Source: Empedobacter sp036647415
GTDB taxonomy: Bacteria > Bacteroidota > Bacteroidia > Flavobacteriales > Weeksellaceae
Reading direction: 5' to 3'
Length of the DNA: 64,000 nt
Assembly: GCF_036647415.1 (NCBI RefSeq)
Contig: NZ_JAVXKG010000003.1
Coordinates: 1-64,000 of the forward strand
Positions 16,877 to 26,714 of the stretch are shown here, piece after piece. The translations under genes were made by a program, and so were the position numbers. Within the stretch, counting starts at the first letter, position 1, and every line of letters starts with the position of its first letter. The notes under the pieces were generated by a model. The model ran no database searches. It was not told the origin of the DNA and was given only the letters and a program-made list of their open reading frames with translations.

Positions 16877-18421
16877 TTAAATAAATCCTTGACTATTTTT
16901 ATAATGAATGATTAAAAATATACCTATCAAAATAGTGAATCCCCATAACGAACTTCCTCCATAACTAAAGAAAGGCAACGGAATTCCTACTGTCGGAAAC
17001 AATCCTATTACCATCGCTATATTGATAAAGAAATGGAAAAATAATATAGATGCTACGCAATAACCATAAAAGCGTGCAAAACGATTCTTTTGAATTTCTG
17101 CGAGATAAAATAATCGTCCCACAAAAACAGCATATATCAAGACTAAAAATGTACTTCCCAGAAATCCCCATTCCTCTCCTACTGTTGTAAAAATATAATC
17201 GGTTTGTTGTTCTGGTACAAATCTTCCTTTTTTGATTGTTCCTTGATTATATCCCTTACCATACAATTCTCCAGAGCCAATTGCAGTTTTGGCGTACAAT
17301 AAATTATAACCAGAAGTATCTCGGTATTTCGCCTCACCTTCGTATAAAACCATCACCCTTTCTTTCTGGTGTTTTGGTAATTTTTCGAAAATAATAGGTG
17401 ATATAAAACTGATGATACTCGTTATTAATAATAAAATAATCGAAACAATAATACTAAGATTTAGCATATTTGCTGCTAAACCAGATTGCATTTTAAAAGG
17501 TGAGTTATGAATTTCTTTTTGCTCTGTTAATTTCAAAACAATAATCGGAACTATTGAAATAACGAACCCAATCAAGCCAAAAAATACTGTATTAAAAAAT
17601 ATTGGTTCAGAAAAAAACAATGATCGCATCGGAAAAAAATGTCCAAATGATTCTCGGGTTTCTTCTGATAAATTTTCTACAAAATAACAAACTATGATTA
17701 ATAATAAAAAGTAAGCTGATAGCCCGACTAATATACCATGCATCGCATCAATCACATCTTTTGTATAATTAAAAGCGAGCATTAGAAGTACAATTACTAA
17801 AACTATAAATCCAAAAACTAATAATACATAAAAAGGAATTTGTACAATCGAAATTAAAAAGACAATTAGACCAATTATTGGTGTTATAATTATCCAAGGA
17901 TTCAGCCCTTCTCTGTACAAAGCGATGCTTAAAGAACAGAAAATAATAACAGATCCTAAATCGGGTTGAAGTAAAATGAGTGCAACTGGAATAGCTATTA
18001 TAAGTAATATTTTACCTATAAAACTTATATCTTTCAGATTAGCATTGGAGTGATTGAGGAAATTTGCAATAAGTAAAGCTGTACCTATTTTGGCAAATTC
18101 GGCGGGCTGTAAACTTAGTGGACCAAACCTATACCAAGCTTTTGCACCGTTAATTTCTTTACCAACGATTAATACTCCGATAAGTAAAACAATGGATATA
18201 ATGTAAAAAACAGGGCTATAAATCTCGAAAAAATTACGGTTATTTCCACTTGCAATTATCAAAGCTAAAACCATGACCATGCCAAGTCCAAACCAAATTA
18301 GTTGCTTTACGCCCAAATCTTGGTTTACACTATATACGTTCATAATTCCAAAGGTTACGATAATCAAACCCAGAATAAGAACCATCCAATCAATTCCTTG
18401 TAGCAATCTGTTTTGGCTCAT
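16877..18421 (-). CDS. rodA: RodA, SEDS peptidoglycan glycosyltransferase, enlarged
   Basis: 514 residues; E. coli RodA has 370. Polymerises glycan strands for lateral wall growth with PBP2. SEDS motifs: KEINGAKAWYRFGPLSLQPAEFAKI (read in parts, about 90-114), LLQPDLGSVIIF, the loop 'KERVMVLYEG...GSGELYGKGY..GT', EQQTDYIFTTVGEEWG, and the end 'GLFPTVGIPLPFFSYGGSSL'. Between the QPDLG helix and KERV there are about 130-150 extra residues holding three or four additional hydrophobic segments (about 195-330). Its start overlaps the end of the PBP2 gene by 32 bp. Function is firm; the insert is unexplained. Confidence 0.94.
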   Translation of the reverse strand: MSQNRLLQGIDWMVLILGLIIVTFGIMNVYSVNQDLGVKQLIWFGLGMVMVLALIIASGNNRNFFEIYSPVFYIISIVLLIGVLIVGKEINGAKAWYRFGPLSLQPAEFAKIGTALLIANFLNHSNANLKDISFIGKILLIIAIPVALILLQPDLGSVIIFCSLSIALYREGLNPWIIITPIIGLIVFLISIVQIPFYVLLVFGFIVLVIVLLMLAFNYTKDVIDAMHGILVGLSAYFLLLIIVCYFVENLSEETRESFGHFFPMRSLFFSEPIFFNTVFFGLIGFVISIVPIIVLKLTEQKEIHNSPFKMQSGLAANMLNLSIIVSIILLLITSIISFISPIIFEKLPKHQKERVMVLYEGEAKYRDTSGYNLLYAKTAIGSGELYGKGYNQGTIKKGRFVPEQQTDYIFTTVGEEWGFLGSTFLVLIYAVFVGRLFYLAEIQKNRFARFYGYCVASILFFHFFINIAMVIGLFPTVGIPLPFFSYGGSSLWGFTILIGIFLIIHYKNSQGFI

Positions 18422-20380
18422 TTTTTCTTTTTGTAGAATCTTTTTTAAATTTTAGTGAATCAATTTTACTCACTAATGAATCTTTTTTGACTGGTTCGAT
18501 GTATAATCCTTTTCGTTTCAGATAATCTATCCATTGGCGACGATATTCACCTTGTAGATTTCCATTTTTCATGCGTTCTACTAGATGAGGACGTTTTATA
18601 GTATCTGTTACATATAATTCTGCAATTAGGCTCGCCATTGGTCCTGCATAAGTTGTTCCCCAACCTCCGTTTTCTACAATTGCAGCAATCGCAATTTTTG
18701 GTTTATCTGCTGGTGCAAATAATACAAATAATGAGTGATCTTGACCATGAGAATTCTGAGAAGTTCCTGTTTTACCTAATTGTACAAAAGCACTTGTCTC
18801 AAAACTACGTCCTGTTCCCATTGTAAATACATTACGCATTCCACGATGAATAATATCAAAATGTTTAGAATCGACTAATGTATTCTTTTTAACGGTATAA
18901 GTTGAATCTTTAATTGATTTTCCATCAATTTGACGAACAATATGCGGTGTATAAAAATATCCTTTATTTGCAATAACCGCAACAAAATTAGCCATCTGCA
19001 AAGGTGTTGTGTTGATATCTCCTTGTCCCATACCATTAAAAATGATACGATACGGATTCCAAACACCCTCTCCGAAACGAGTATCATAAAATTCTGCTGT
19101 CGGAATAAGTCCTTTACTTCCTACAGGCAAATCTGTTCCCATAAATTTTCCTAATCCGAAACTATTCATAATTGCTGCCCATTGATTCATCCCAACACTA
19201 TAATCATTAGGATCTTTGCGAACAATATCACGATATGTTTCTGAGAAAAAATTATTACATGATTTTCCTATTGCATGTTCTAAACCTTGTGGCGCATAAT
19301 ATAGCCCACAGTGACAACCAATATGCATACGTCCGTAACGAAAACCATGTTTACAAACATAGGTCGTTTTCTCTGTCATTGTTCCCATTTGCAAAGCAGC
19401 CAAAGCTGTAACCATCTTGAAAGTTGATCCTGGCGGATAAGTTCCTTGTAAGGCGCGATCAAAAGTTGGTTTTGAAATAGAATCGTTGATTAATGCATTT
19501 CTTAATTTAGAATTTAAATAATCATTTGGATTAATTGTTGGTCCGGAAGCTAAAGCTAATATTTCACCAGAACTTGGATCTAAAGCAACTATTGCACCTC
19601 TTTTATTTTTGAGCATTTGTTCTGCTAATTCTTGCAATCTAAAATCAATTGTAAGATTAACTGTTTTTCCACTTTTTACGGGACGATCGTATTCACCATT
19701 TTTATATGGTCCAACAACATTCATTGTGCGGTCTACAATCCAGTTTTTCACACCTTTTATTCCGCGTAAATCTTTTTCGTATGATTTTTCCACACCCGCA
19801 ATTCCTACTAAATCTCCTGGTTGATAATAAGTAGAATCTGTTTTTATATAAGCTGGTCCTGCCTCGTTTATATAGCCCAATATATTTCCAGCAGAATTTA
19901 CCATGTATTTTCTTTCGGGACGCTTTATAATACTAAATGCAGGATACAAATACAACTGCTCTTGCATACGAGCAAAATTTTCTCGTGAAATATTTTTTAT
20001 AAATGGATATGGTGAAAGTTTTTTATAATCTTTTGCATTCACAATCTTGTTCATAATAGAATCAAATTGTGAATCAGAAATACCAATCATTTTAGAAAAT
20101 TTATTACGGTCAAAACCATTGATAAATTCTCTTGTTTTTTTATCAAATACTTTTCCTGGAATAACATCTAATTCGTAAGAATAGGTGTTACTTACTAATA
20201 ACTTTCCGTTTCGATCTAAGATATCTCCACGGTTTGGGTAAACAATTTCTTGCTTAATAGATGTATTAAAAGCGTTTAGCGTATAACGATCTGTGAATAA
20301 TTGTAAGTATGCCAAACGTCCTATAAATAGAAAAACTATAAATAGGATTNNNNNNNNNNAACAACCATTAGCTTTTTCAT
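18390..20380 (-). CDS. mrdA: Penicillin-binding protein 2 (transpeptidase), interrupted by 10-N gap
   Basis: About 660 residues. Cross-links peptidoglycan in the elongasome. N-terminal membrane helix (ILFIVFLFIGRLAYLQLF), non-catalytic domain (PNRGDILDRNGKLLVSN, about 55-75) and transpeptidase domain with SxxK in GSTFKMVTAL, SxN in GKSCNNFF, and KTG in LGKTGTSQN. I place the start at the ATG 20378-20380 (MKKLMVV), which overlaps the mreD stop as ATGA. With exactly ten N that start is out of frame with the rest; a true gap of 8 or 11 bases (2 modulo 3) would join them. The 3' end overlaps rodA by 32 bp. Confidence 0.92.
20350..20359. other. 10-N assembly gap inside mrdA
   Basis: Ten N directly after codon 7 of the inferred mrdA start. 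The length looks like a placeholder because it breaks the reading frame. Confidence 0.98.
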
Positions 20381-20892
20381 ATTCCAACTTTATTTTTAAA
20401 TAAAATTTTATAAATAAAGACAAATACAAATGTAATACCTGCACTAATAAGTGCTTTGATTAATAATGGTCCTATACCAGTTAATTTAAAGTTTTCTAAC
20501 AACAATAAAATAATGTGATGGGTTAAAATCAAAATAATCATGTAGAACAACCATTGTGCAAAACTAAAAGAACTGAAAGAGAAAAATTCCATTTCATAAT
20601 CTTGTTTTCCTGCTAATAGTTTGATAATCGGATTTCTTAGATAAGCAACAAATGTCAATGCAAATGTGTGTATTCCTCCTGTATACTCAAAAATATCAAT
20701 TGTTAATCCTAATAAAAAAGATAAGATTAATAAGGCATATTTATTTTGTGATGGTGGATAAAACAACACAAAAATAATATAAATATAGGGTTGATAGCTT
20801 CCTAAAAAGTTAATGTGATTGAATACAAAAACTTGTAGCAAAGCTAAAATTATAATCTTGATTAAATTGATAAAAAAATCTTTATTGAACAT
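20377..20892 (-). CDS. mreD: Rod shape-determining protein MreD
   Basis: 171 residues, five or so membrane helices (about 8-26, 31-46, 52-72, 105-130, 140-160), the size and hydrophobicity of MreD, the integral membrane subunit of the elongasome. Sequence is poorly conserved in this family, so identification relies on position between mreC (11-bp overlap) and the PBP2 gene (ATGA overlap). Confidence 0.9.
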   Translation of the reverse strand: MFNKDFFINLIKIIILALLQVFVFNHINFLGSYQPYIYIIFVLFYPPSQNKYALLILSFLLGLTIDIFEYTGGIHTFALTFVAYLRNPIIKLLAGKQDYEMEFFSFSSFSFAQWLFYMIILILTHHIILLLLENFKLTGIGPLLIKALISAGITFVFVFIYKILFKNKVGI

Positions 20893-21736
20893 TCTGTGTA
20901 TTTGTTATTGTATCCGATTTCTCTACACGTTGTACTTCTACTTTATTTAGATTTGTAACAACATAACCTTGTGACAAGTTACCAAAATCTTGTTTTAGTT
21001 TGACTTGAATTTTTAATTCGCCTGAAACCTCATCAACACCTTTACTTACTACTTGTCCGATGATTAAACCTTCTGGAAAAACAGGTGATTTACCATCTGT
21101 TTCTATAATATCTCCTTTTTTTACTGGAATATATTTTGGTATTTCGTACAGTTGTACATAGCGAGGATCTTTTCCGTCCCATCTTATTGTTCCGAAATAT
21201 TGATTTCCTTTGATACGCGCATTGATATTAATATCTTTATTTAATAACGAAATTGCACGAGAATAGTTTTTATCAGAATATGTTATAATTCCGATTACAC
21301 CGTTATTGGTAATAATACCATCACCTTTTTCTACACCATGATTTGTCCCTTTATCTATTGTTAAAAGGTTTTGTGTTTTGATGATTGAATTATTAATAAT
21401 TTCCGCAGGAATAAATGAATAAGTTTGATGATAACCCAAAGAATCTGTTTTTACAAATTTCTTTGTTTTAGCATCCTTGATACCTAAATGCAATAATTGC
21501 TCACGCAAAAAAGCATTCTCATCAAGCAACTCACTATTAGTTTGAGGTAGATTAACAAAATTTGTAACCTTTGCTATTTTATCATCTACATAACCTGTAA
21601 ACGATGTGCTTACAGAGGCAAGAATAGTTTCGTGATAAATATTTTTCTTAAAAACAAGAAACAATGCAATTAACTCTAAAAAGACAAAAATTAATAGCAT
21701 TCCATTTCTTCTAATCGCATTCAGAATATATTGCAT
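20882..21736 (-). CDS. mreC: Rod shape-determining protein MreC
   Basis: 284 residues. One N-terminal helix (about 13-29), a coiled-coil segment (about 60-85, NSELLDENAFLREQLLHLG), then the MreC double beta-barrel with 'NQYFGTIRWDGKDPRYVQL' and 'VKKGDIIETDGKSPVFPEGL' matching the family's ...GDxVvTSGxxGvFPxGi motif. MreC scaffolds PBP2/RodA in the periplasm. Starts 14 bp after mreB and overlaps mreD by 11 bp. Confidence 0.94.
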   Translation of the reverse strand: MQYILNAIRRNGMLLIFVFLELIALFLVFKKNIYHETILASVSTSFTGYVDDKIAKVTNFVNLPQTNSELLDENAFLREQLLHLGIKDAKTKKFVKTDSLGYHQTYSFIPAEIINNSIIKTQNLLTIDKGTNHGVEKGDGIITNNGVIGIITYSDKNYSRAISLLNKDININARIKGNQYFGTIRWDGKDPRYVQLYEIPKYIPVKKGDIIETDGKSPVFPEGLIIGQVVSKGVDEVSGELKIQVKLKQDFGNLSQGYVVTNLNKVEVQRVEKSDTITNTQNVQ

Positions 21737-21750
21737 TGCTCTTTATCGTT

Positions 21751-22776
21751 CTATTTCATTAAGAAAGTAAATTTATCAATATTTTTAAGTGCAATACCTG
21801 TTCCACGAACAACAGCTCTTAAAGGATCATCAGCCAAGAAAACTGGTAAACCTGTTTTTTTAGATATACGTTGATCTAAACCTCTCAACATAGCACCACC
21901 ACCTGCCATATAAATACCTGTATTGTAAATATCAGCAGCTAATTCTGGTGGAGTTTGAGATAAAGTCTCCATTACACCATCTTCTATTCGTAAAATAGAT
22001 TTGTCTAATGCACGTGCAATTTCGCGGTAGTTTACAGTAATTTCTTTTGGTTTTCCTGTAATCAAATCACGACCTTGTACTGGCATATCTTCTGGCGCGT
22101 GCTCTAATTCTTCTACAGCTGCTCCAACTTCTATTTTAACACGCTCTGCAGTGCGTTCTCCGATATATAAATTGTGATGTGTTCTTAAGTAATATGCAAT
22201 ATCATTTGTAAATACATCTCCTGCAATTTTTACAGATTTATCACAAACAATACCTCCTAAAGCAACAACTGCAATTTCTGTTGTTCCTCCACCTATATCG
22301 ATAATCATGTTACCTTTAGGTTGTGTAATATCAATCCCTACTCCTATTGCAGCTGCCATTGGTTCGTAAATTAAACGAACATCTTTGGCATTTACACGAG
22401 CACAAGAATCTTTTACCGCACGCTTTTCTACCTCTGTAATTCCTGATGGGATACAAATAACCATACGTAATGATGGTGAAAATAATTTTCCTTGAATTCC
22501 AGGAATCATCTTAATGAATTCAGTTAACATGAATTCTGAAGCTTCAAAATCTGCAATTACTCCATCTTTCAATGGTCGTATTGTTTTTATATCGTCATGC
22601 GTTTTACCTTGCATGTGTTTTGCTTGTTCTCCAACAGCAATAACTTTATTTGTTCTTCTATGTATAGCGACGATTGATGGACTATCTACAACTACCTTAT
22701 TATTGTGTATAATTAAGGTATTCGCAGTCCCTAAGTCAATCGCAATTTCTTGCGTGAAAAAATCAAATAATCCCAT
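21751..22776 (-). CDS. mreB: Actin-like rod shape-determining protein MreB
   Basis: 341 residues, normal length. Actin fold: phosphate-1 loop IAIDLGTANTLI, phosphate-2 MIIDIGGGTTEIAVV, adenosine motif MAGGGAMLRGLD, and IYEPMAAAIG. Polymerises at the membrane and guides lateral wall synthesis. First gene of mreB-mreC-mreD-mrdA-rodA on the minus strand. Confidence 0.98.
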   Translation of the reverse strand: MGLFDFFTQEIAIDLGTANTLIIHNNKVVVDSPSIVAIHRRTNKVIAVGEQAKHMQGKTHDDIKTIRPLKDGVIADFEASEFMLTEFIKMIPGIQGKLFSPSLRMVICIPSGITEVEKRAVKDSCARVNAKDVRLIYEPMAAAIGVGIDITQPKGNMIIDIGGGTTEIAVVALGGIVCDKSVKIAGDVFTNDIAYYLRTHHNLYIGERTAERVKIEVGAAVEELEHAPEDMPVQGRDLITGKPKEITVNYREIARALDKSILRIEDGVMETLSQTPPELAADIYNTGIYMAGGGAMLRGLDQRISKKTGLPVFLADDPLRAVVRGTGIALKNIDKFTFLMK

Positions 22777-22815
22777 CGTTGATTATGTCTCAGTATTATT
22801 AAAAAAGTGAATGTA

Positions 22816-22823
22816 CAAAAGTA
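22816..22823 (-). promoter_or_regulatory. -7 box of the mre operon
   Basis: TACTTTTG on the minus strand, a perfect TAnnTTTG, 39 bp before the mreB ATG. No -33 TTG at 17-23 bp. Confidence 0.45.
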
Positions 22824-22903
22824 AGATAAATTTAAATGATTATAAAAAGTAAATTAACTTTAATCAACTAAATTTTTTACTAAAGTAGTAAGTTTTTAAC
22901 AAA

Positions 22904-22937
22904 AAAAAAGGGTTAAATATTTTTTAACCCTTTTTTA
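22904..22937 (-). terminator. Terminator downstream of sppA
   Basis: Arms 22910-22917 and 22923-22930 (GGGTTAAA type) flanked by A9 and T6 runs, so it could work in both directions; it sits 3' of sppA. Confidence 0.85.
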
Positions 22938-22943
22938 TGACTT

Positions 22944-24713
22944 TTACTGAATTTCTATATCGTAAGGCATTCTTAGTTGCACACCTTTTTGTTGATTTAT
23001 AAGTTTGATTTCTTTGTAAATTTTAACTCCATCGGAACCTAATTCTTGTGCTAATTTCATTTCTACGTTTTTACCTTGTAGTTTATCCATCATTTCTTCA
23101 AAAGAATCTTTTCGTTTTGGATAATTTTCTGTCGAATATTTTTCAATTTTTGCTAAACGTGCTGCTTCTTTTATGGCTACATCTAAACTTCCAAAATCAT
23201 CAATCAACCCGATTTGTTTTGCTTTAGTTCCAGACCAAACACGTCCTTCTCCTATTTTATCTACTTGATCAAAGCTTAATTTTCTGTTTTTTGCAACATG
23301 ATTTACAAAACGATTATAAATCATCACCACCGATTTTTGCATAGTTCCATGCGCTGTCGCAGATAAAGGAGTTGTTAATGATTTTAACTGATCAGCATTG
23401 GCATTTGTTTTAACACCATCAAAATCTAATCCGAGGTTATTAAATAATTTTTTTGCGTTTGGTATCATTCCAAAAACACCAATAGAACCTGTTACCGTGT
23501 TAGGCTGAGCATAAATTTTATCTGACACTTGTGCAATGTAATAACCACCAGAAGCGGCAACATCTCCAAAAGAAACAACAATTGGCATCTTTGTTTTAAG
23601 TTGAGCAAGCTCAAACAAAATCTCATCCGAAGCATTTGCACTACCTCCAGGAGAATTTACACGTAACACTAAAGCTTTTACATTATCATTCTCTCCTATT
23701 TTACGAATTGCTTCTACATAAGTTTTTGACTGTATTCCATCAAAACCATCTCCATCTGTAATTGTTCCTGAAGCGTATAAAATTGCAATTTCATCTTTTT
23801 CCGATTTTTCTGATAATGTGCTATAATAATCTTCAATTTTAATTGTGTGTTTATCTAAAACTTCAAAATCTGTTTTTGATTTATCTGCTGTTAGTCCTAA
23901 TTTTTTGAATAACATTTGTTGATATTCATTTTCCTGCGCCACAACATCATATATTTTATACTCTTTTCCAACTTCTGGAATATAAGAATATAAACTATCT
24001 GTAATTAAACTAAATTGTTCTGGAGCTATTTTTCTTGATTTTGAAATTGTACCGGCAATATCACCCCAAACATCGCCTAATAATTCTGAAATCTGTACAC
24101 GATTTTCTTCAGACAAGTTAGTTCTAAAATAAGGTTCTACCGCACTTTTAAACTGTCCGTGACGAATTACCTGAAAATCTACACCGTATTTATCTCCCGC
24201 ATTTTTGAAAAACATCACATCCGAACTTAAACCTTGTAATAATGTACCTCCCAATGGATTTTGATAAATCTGATCGGCAACCGTGTTTAAATAATAAGAC
24301 AATTGAGTACCTGTATTTGAATAGGCATATATAAATTTGCCAGATTTTTTAAACTCAAGCAATGCATTTCTTATATCCGCTGCTTGCGTAACACCTCCAG
24401 ATAGTTTATCCAATTTTAAACTAATTCCCTTAATATTATCATCATTTTTAGCTTCTTCTATTGAATGAATAATATCTTGAAGATATATTTCTGGTTCCTC
24501 TGACATATCAAATAATGATACTGAACGATCCATTTCACTTTCCATGATTGGATTTTCTAACGAAATCTCTAAAACAGATCCACTTTTAACACTCTTTGAG
24601 GGTGAAGAAAGCGCTGAAACAAATATTAGAACGATGATCATTCCAATAAATATACCTATCGTTAATAGGTTTCCTATAATTGTAGAGAATACTCTCCCTA
24701 AAAAGTTCTTCAT
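22944..24713 (-). CDS. sppA: Signal peptide peptidase SppA, 67K type
   Basis: 589 residues from the start I choose. Membrane-bound Ser/Lys protease that degrades cleaved signal peptides. One N-terminal helix (about 13-35), first ClpP-like domain with the base lysine in GQFKSAVEPYFR, second domain with the serine in GDVAASGGYYIAQ and the following TGSIGVFG. The ORF extends 34 codons upstream, but the ATG at 24713 (MKNFLGRVFS) directly precedes the membrane helix, and the extension would run into folK, so I reject it. Divergent from folK. Confidence 0.93.
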   Translation of the reverse strand: MKNFLGRVFSTIIGNLLTIGIFIGMIIVLIFVSALSSPSKSVKSGSVLEISLENPIMESEMDRSVSLFDMSEEPEIYLQDIIHSIEEAKNDDNIKGISLKLDKLSGGVTQAADIRNALLEFKKSGKFIYAYSNTGTQLSYYLNTVADQIYQNPLGGTLLQGLSSDVMFFKNAGDKYGVDFQVIRHGQFKSAVEPYFRTNLSEENRVQISELLGDVWGDIAGTISKSRKIAPEQFSLITDSLYSYIPEVGKEYKIYDVVAQENEYQQMLFKKLGLTADKSKTDFEVLDKHTIKIEDYYSTLSEKSEKDEIAILYASGTITDGDGFDGIQSKTYVEAIRKIGENDNVKALVLRVNSPGGSANASDEILFELAQLKTKMPIVVSFGDVAASGGYYIAQVSDKIYAQPNTVTGSIGVFGMIPNAKKLFNNLGLDFDGVKTNANADQLKSLTTPLSATAHGTMQKSVVMIYNRFVNHVAKNRKLSFDQVDKIGEGRVWSGTKAKQIGLIDDFGSLDVAIKEAARLAKIEKYSTENYPKRKDSFEEMMDKLQGKNVEMKLAQELGSDGVKIYKEIKLINQQKGVQLRMPYDIEIQ

Positions 24714-24727
24714 TTCTAAAATATTAT

Positions 24728-24735
24728 TACTTTTG
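24728..24735 (+). promoter_or_regulatory. -7 box of folK
   Basis: TACTTTTG followed by C, 6 bp before the folK ATG, which would leave an almost leaderless message. No -33 match was found. Confidence 0.4.
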
Positions 24736-24741
24736 CCTGAT

Positions 24742-25152
24742 ATGTCGACAAATACTATCATTTTGTTACTAGGTACAAACCTAGGAAATAAATTTAACAA
24801 TTTAGAAAGTGCCAAAAATCATATTAAAAATGAAATCGGCGAGATAACAAGAGAGTCTAATCAACTGGAAAACAAAGCCGAAGGATTTACTACTGAAAAT
24901 TTATTTTTAAATCAAAAAATTGAAATAATTTCTCAACTTTCTCCTTTTGAAGTCCTTAAAAAAGTGAAAAATATTGAAATAAAAATGGGAAGAATGTATT
25001 TTCAACCATTAGAAAATGAAATTTATGTCGATCGTCTTATAGACATTGATATTTTGTATTTCAATCATATCGTAATTGATTCTAAACGTTTAAAAATACC
25101 ACATCCTCAAAATTACTCACGAAGCTTTGTCAAAAGTTTATGTTTTTATTAA
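24742..25152 (+). CDS. folK: HPPK, folate pyrophosphokinase
   Basis: 136 residues, slightly short for the family (about 158 in E. coli). Transfers pyrophosphate from ATP to 6-hydroxymethyl-dihydropterin in folate synthesis. Motifs: ILLLGTNLGNKFNNLESA at the start, ENLFLNQKIEI, and VDRLIDIDILYFN with the two metal-binding aspartates, followed by IPHPQNYSRSFV. I start at the ATG 24742; a longer in-frame ORF back to 24544 lies antisense to sppA. Divergent from sppA. Confidence 0.92.
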   Translation: MSTNTIILLLGTNLGNKFNNLESAKNHIKNEIGEITRESNQLENKAEGFTTENLFLNQKIEIISQLSPFEVLKKVKNIEIKMGRMYFQPLENEIYVDRLIDIDILYFNHIVIDSKRLKIPHPQNYSRSFVKSLCFY

Positions 25153-25176
25153 AATATTAATTATTAATTTGTTAGT

Positions 25177-25209
25177 TTTGTACAATATTTAATTATGCCT
25201 ATATATTTG
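25177..25209 (+). promoter_or_regulatory. Promoter of the OmpA-family gene
   Basis: TTTG (25177-25180) as -33 and TATATTTG (25202-25209) as -7, separated by 21 bp, matching the Bacteroidota consensus in sequence and spacing. The ATG follows 20 bp later. Confidence 0.65.
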
Positions 25210-25229
25210 TATAAAAATAATTTTAACCT

Positions 25230-26639
25230 ATGAAAAAACTTTTATATTTATTAATTTTTGGGTCACTCACTACTGTGTCTGCCCAAAGTTCGTATGATGA
25301 AAAACCTTTTAATAACAGTAAAAAAGAGTTTAACGATTGGTCTGTTTCTGCATTTGCAGGTGTTAATGCTCTACAAAACTCAGATTTAGTATCATGGATG
25401 GGAAAATATTTCACTCCAGGATATGATTTCCAATTTCAAGTTAATAAGCAAATAACACATGCTTTTGGTCTTAGTTTACAATATGAATTTGGAAAAACAA
25501 GACAAAAAGGTAATATTGATGACTCAGCTTTAAGTGGATATTCTGGAAATGCGTATGGTAAGACAAAATACCAAGCGATTGGTGTTCTAGCAGATTTAAA
25601 TGCTTCAAATCTTTTAAGAAGAATTGATAATAAAACTGAATTCAAATGGGCGATGCATTTATATGCGGGTATTGGTATACATGGATATAAAGCCTATAGA
25701 AATAATTACGCTCCACAAGGTGATCCTAACTTTACTTTAATTACAGATCAAGATATTTCTGATAAATCTTTTTATTCACAAGTAGGTGCAGGTTTACGTT
25801 ATAAATTAAATGATAAATTTGATTTAGAATTAAAAAGCATGTATTATATGTCTGGTGATGAAGAATTTGACGGATCTGGGAAACCTATGCCATACCATAA
25901 TTCTGGTGGTATAACTGCTGCTGATACTGAAGAAGGACGTGATGATAATATGATTACATTTTCTATAGGTATTCATTACAAAATAGGAAAACATAAAGAT
26001 GCATTACAATGGGTATCTCCATTATACAGACCTATTGCAATTGCTCCTCCTACTCCTTTTGAATGTATTGATGCTGACAAAGATGGTGTTTGTGACCAAT
26101 GGGATAAATGTCTTGATACTCCAGAAGGGATTCGTGTAGATGGCTCTGGATGTTCATTAGATTCTGATGGTGATGGTGTTCCTGACTCTGAAGATAAATG
26201 TCCAACTATTGCTGGTCCTCCAACAAATGATGGTTGTCCTGAGAAATTAGTTCGTATTTCTGGTGATGATGTTGCAACAAAAATTAATGCATATTTAGAA
26301 GGTATTGAATTTGATTATGACTCTGATCGTATTAGAGAGCAATCTTATGAGAAATTAAACCACGCTGCTGAAGTATTATTAGCAAATCCTGATTTCAAAT
26401 TTATTGTAGAAGGTCATACAGATGCAGCAGGTAGTGTAGAATACAACCAAAAACTATCTAATAGACGTGCTGCTTCAGTTGTTCGTTATTTAGCTAACAA
26501 AGGTGTTGACACAACTAAATTATCTTCTGTTGGTAAAGGTAAATCTGATCTTAAATGGCAAGAATGTAACCCTGTTACAAACTGTCCAGCTTGGAAAAAC
26601 TTAGAAAATAGACGTGTAGTATTTAAAGAAATTAAATAG
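25230..26639 (+). CDS. OmpA-family outer-membrane protein with calcium-type repeats
   Basis: 469 residues. Signal peptide (1-18, ending VSAQ), N-terminal eight-stranded barrel (about 30-255), two thrombospondin type-3 like units (DADKDGVCDQWDKCLDTPEG and DSDGDGVPDSEDKCP, about 284-335), then an OmpA C-terminal peptidoglycan-binding domain (about 355-465) with FDYDSDRI, VEGHTDAAGS, SNRRAASVVRYL and GKGKSD. It ties the outer membrane to the wall and is typically one of the most abundant envelope proteins in this group, which fits its full-consensus promoter. Confidence 0.95.
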   Translation: MKKLLYLLIFGSLTTVSAQSSYDEKPFNNSKKEFNDWSVSAFAGVNALQNSDLVSWMGKYFTPGYDFQFQVNKQITHAFGLSLQYEFGKTRQKGNIDDSALSGYSGNAYGKTKYQAIGVLADLNASNLLRRIDNKTEFKWAMHLYAGIGIHGYKAYRNNYAPQGDPNFTLITDQDISDKSFYSQVGAGLRYKLNDKFDLELKSMYYMSGDEEFDGSGKPMPYHNSGGITAADTEEGRDDNMITFSIGIHYKIGKHKDALQWVSPLYRPIAIAPPTPFECIDADKDGVCDQWDKCLDTPEGIRVDGSGCSLDSDGDGVPDSEDKCPTIAGPPTNDGCPEKLVRISGDDVATKINAYLEGIEFDYDSDRIREQSYEKLNHAAEVLLANPDFKFIVEGHTDAAGSVEYNQKLSNRRAASVVRYLANKGVDTTKLSSVGKGKSDLKWQECNPVTNCPAWKNLENRRVVFKEIK

Positions 26640-26650
26640 TCATACATATA

Positions 26651-26690
26651 AGCATAAAAAAGTCGGTTAAATTAACCGACTTTTTTTATG
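26651..26690. terminator. Bidirectional terminator between ompA-like gene and exonuclease gene
   Basis: Inverted repeat of 10 bp arms (AGTCGGTTAA type, 26661-26670 and 26672-26681), extended outward by A6/T7 and GCAT/ATGC. Confidence 0.92.
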
Positions 26691-26714
26691 CTTGTATTTT
26701 TTTTATAATTATAA

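Noticed and set aside
20381..20444. Upstream N-terminus for PBP2 read through the gap
   Set aside because: It lies inside mreD and exists only because of the placeholder gap length; the ATGA start at 20380 is better.
24544..24741. Longer start for folK
   Set aside because: Lies antisense to sppA; HPPK proteins begin close to the GTNLG motif, which fits the ATG at 24742.
24714..24815. Longer start for sppA (34 extra codons)
   Set aside because: The extension overlaps the start of folK and its promoter; the ATG at 24713 gives a normal N-terminus directly before the membrane helix.
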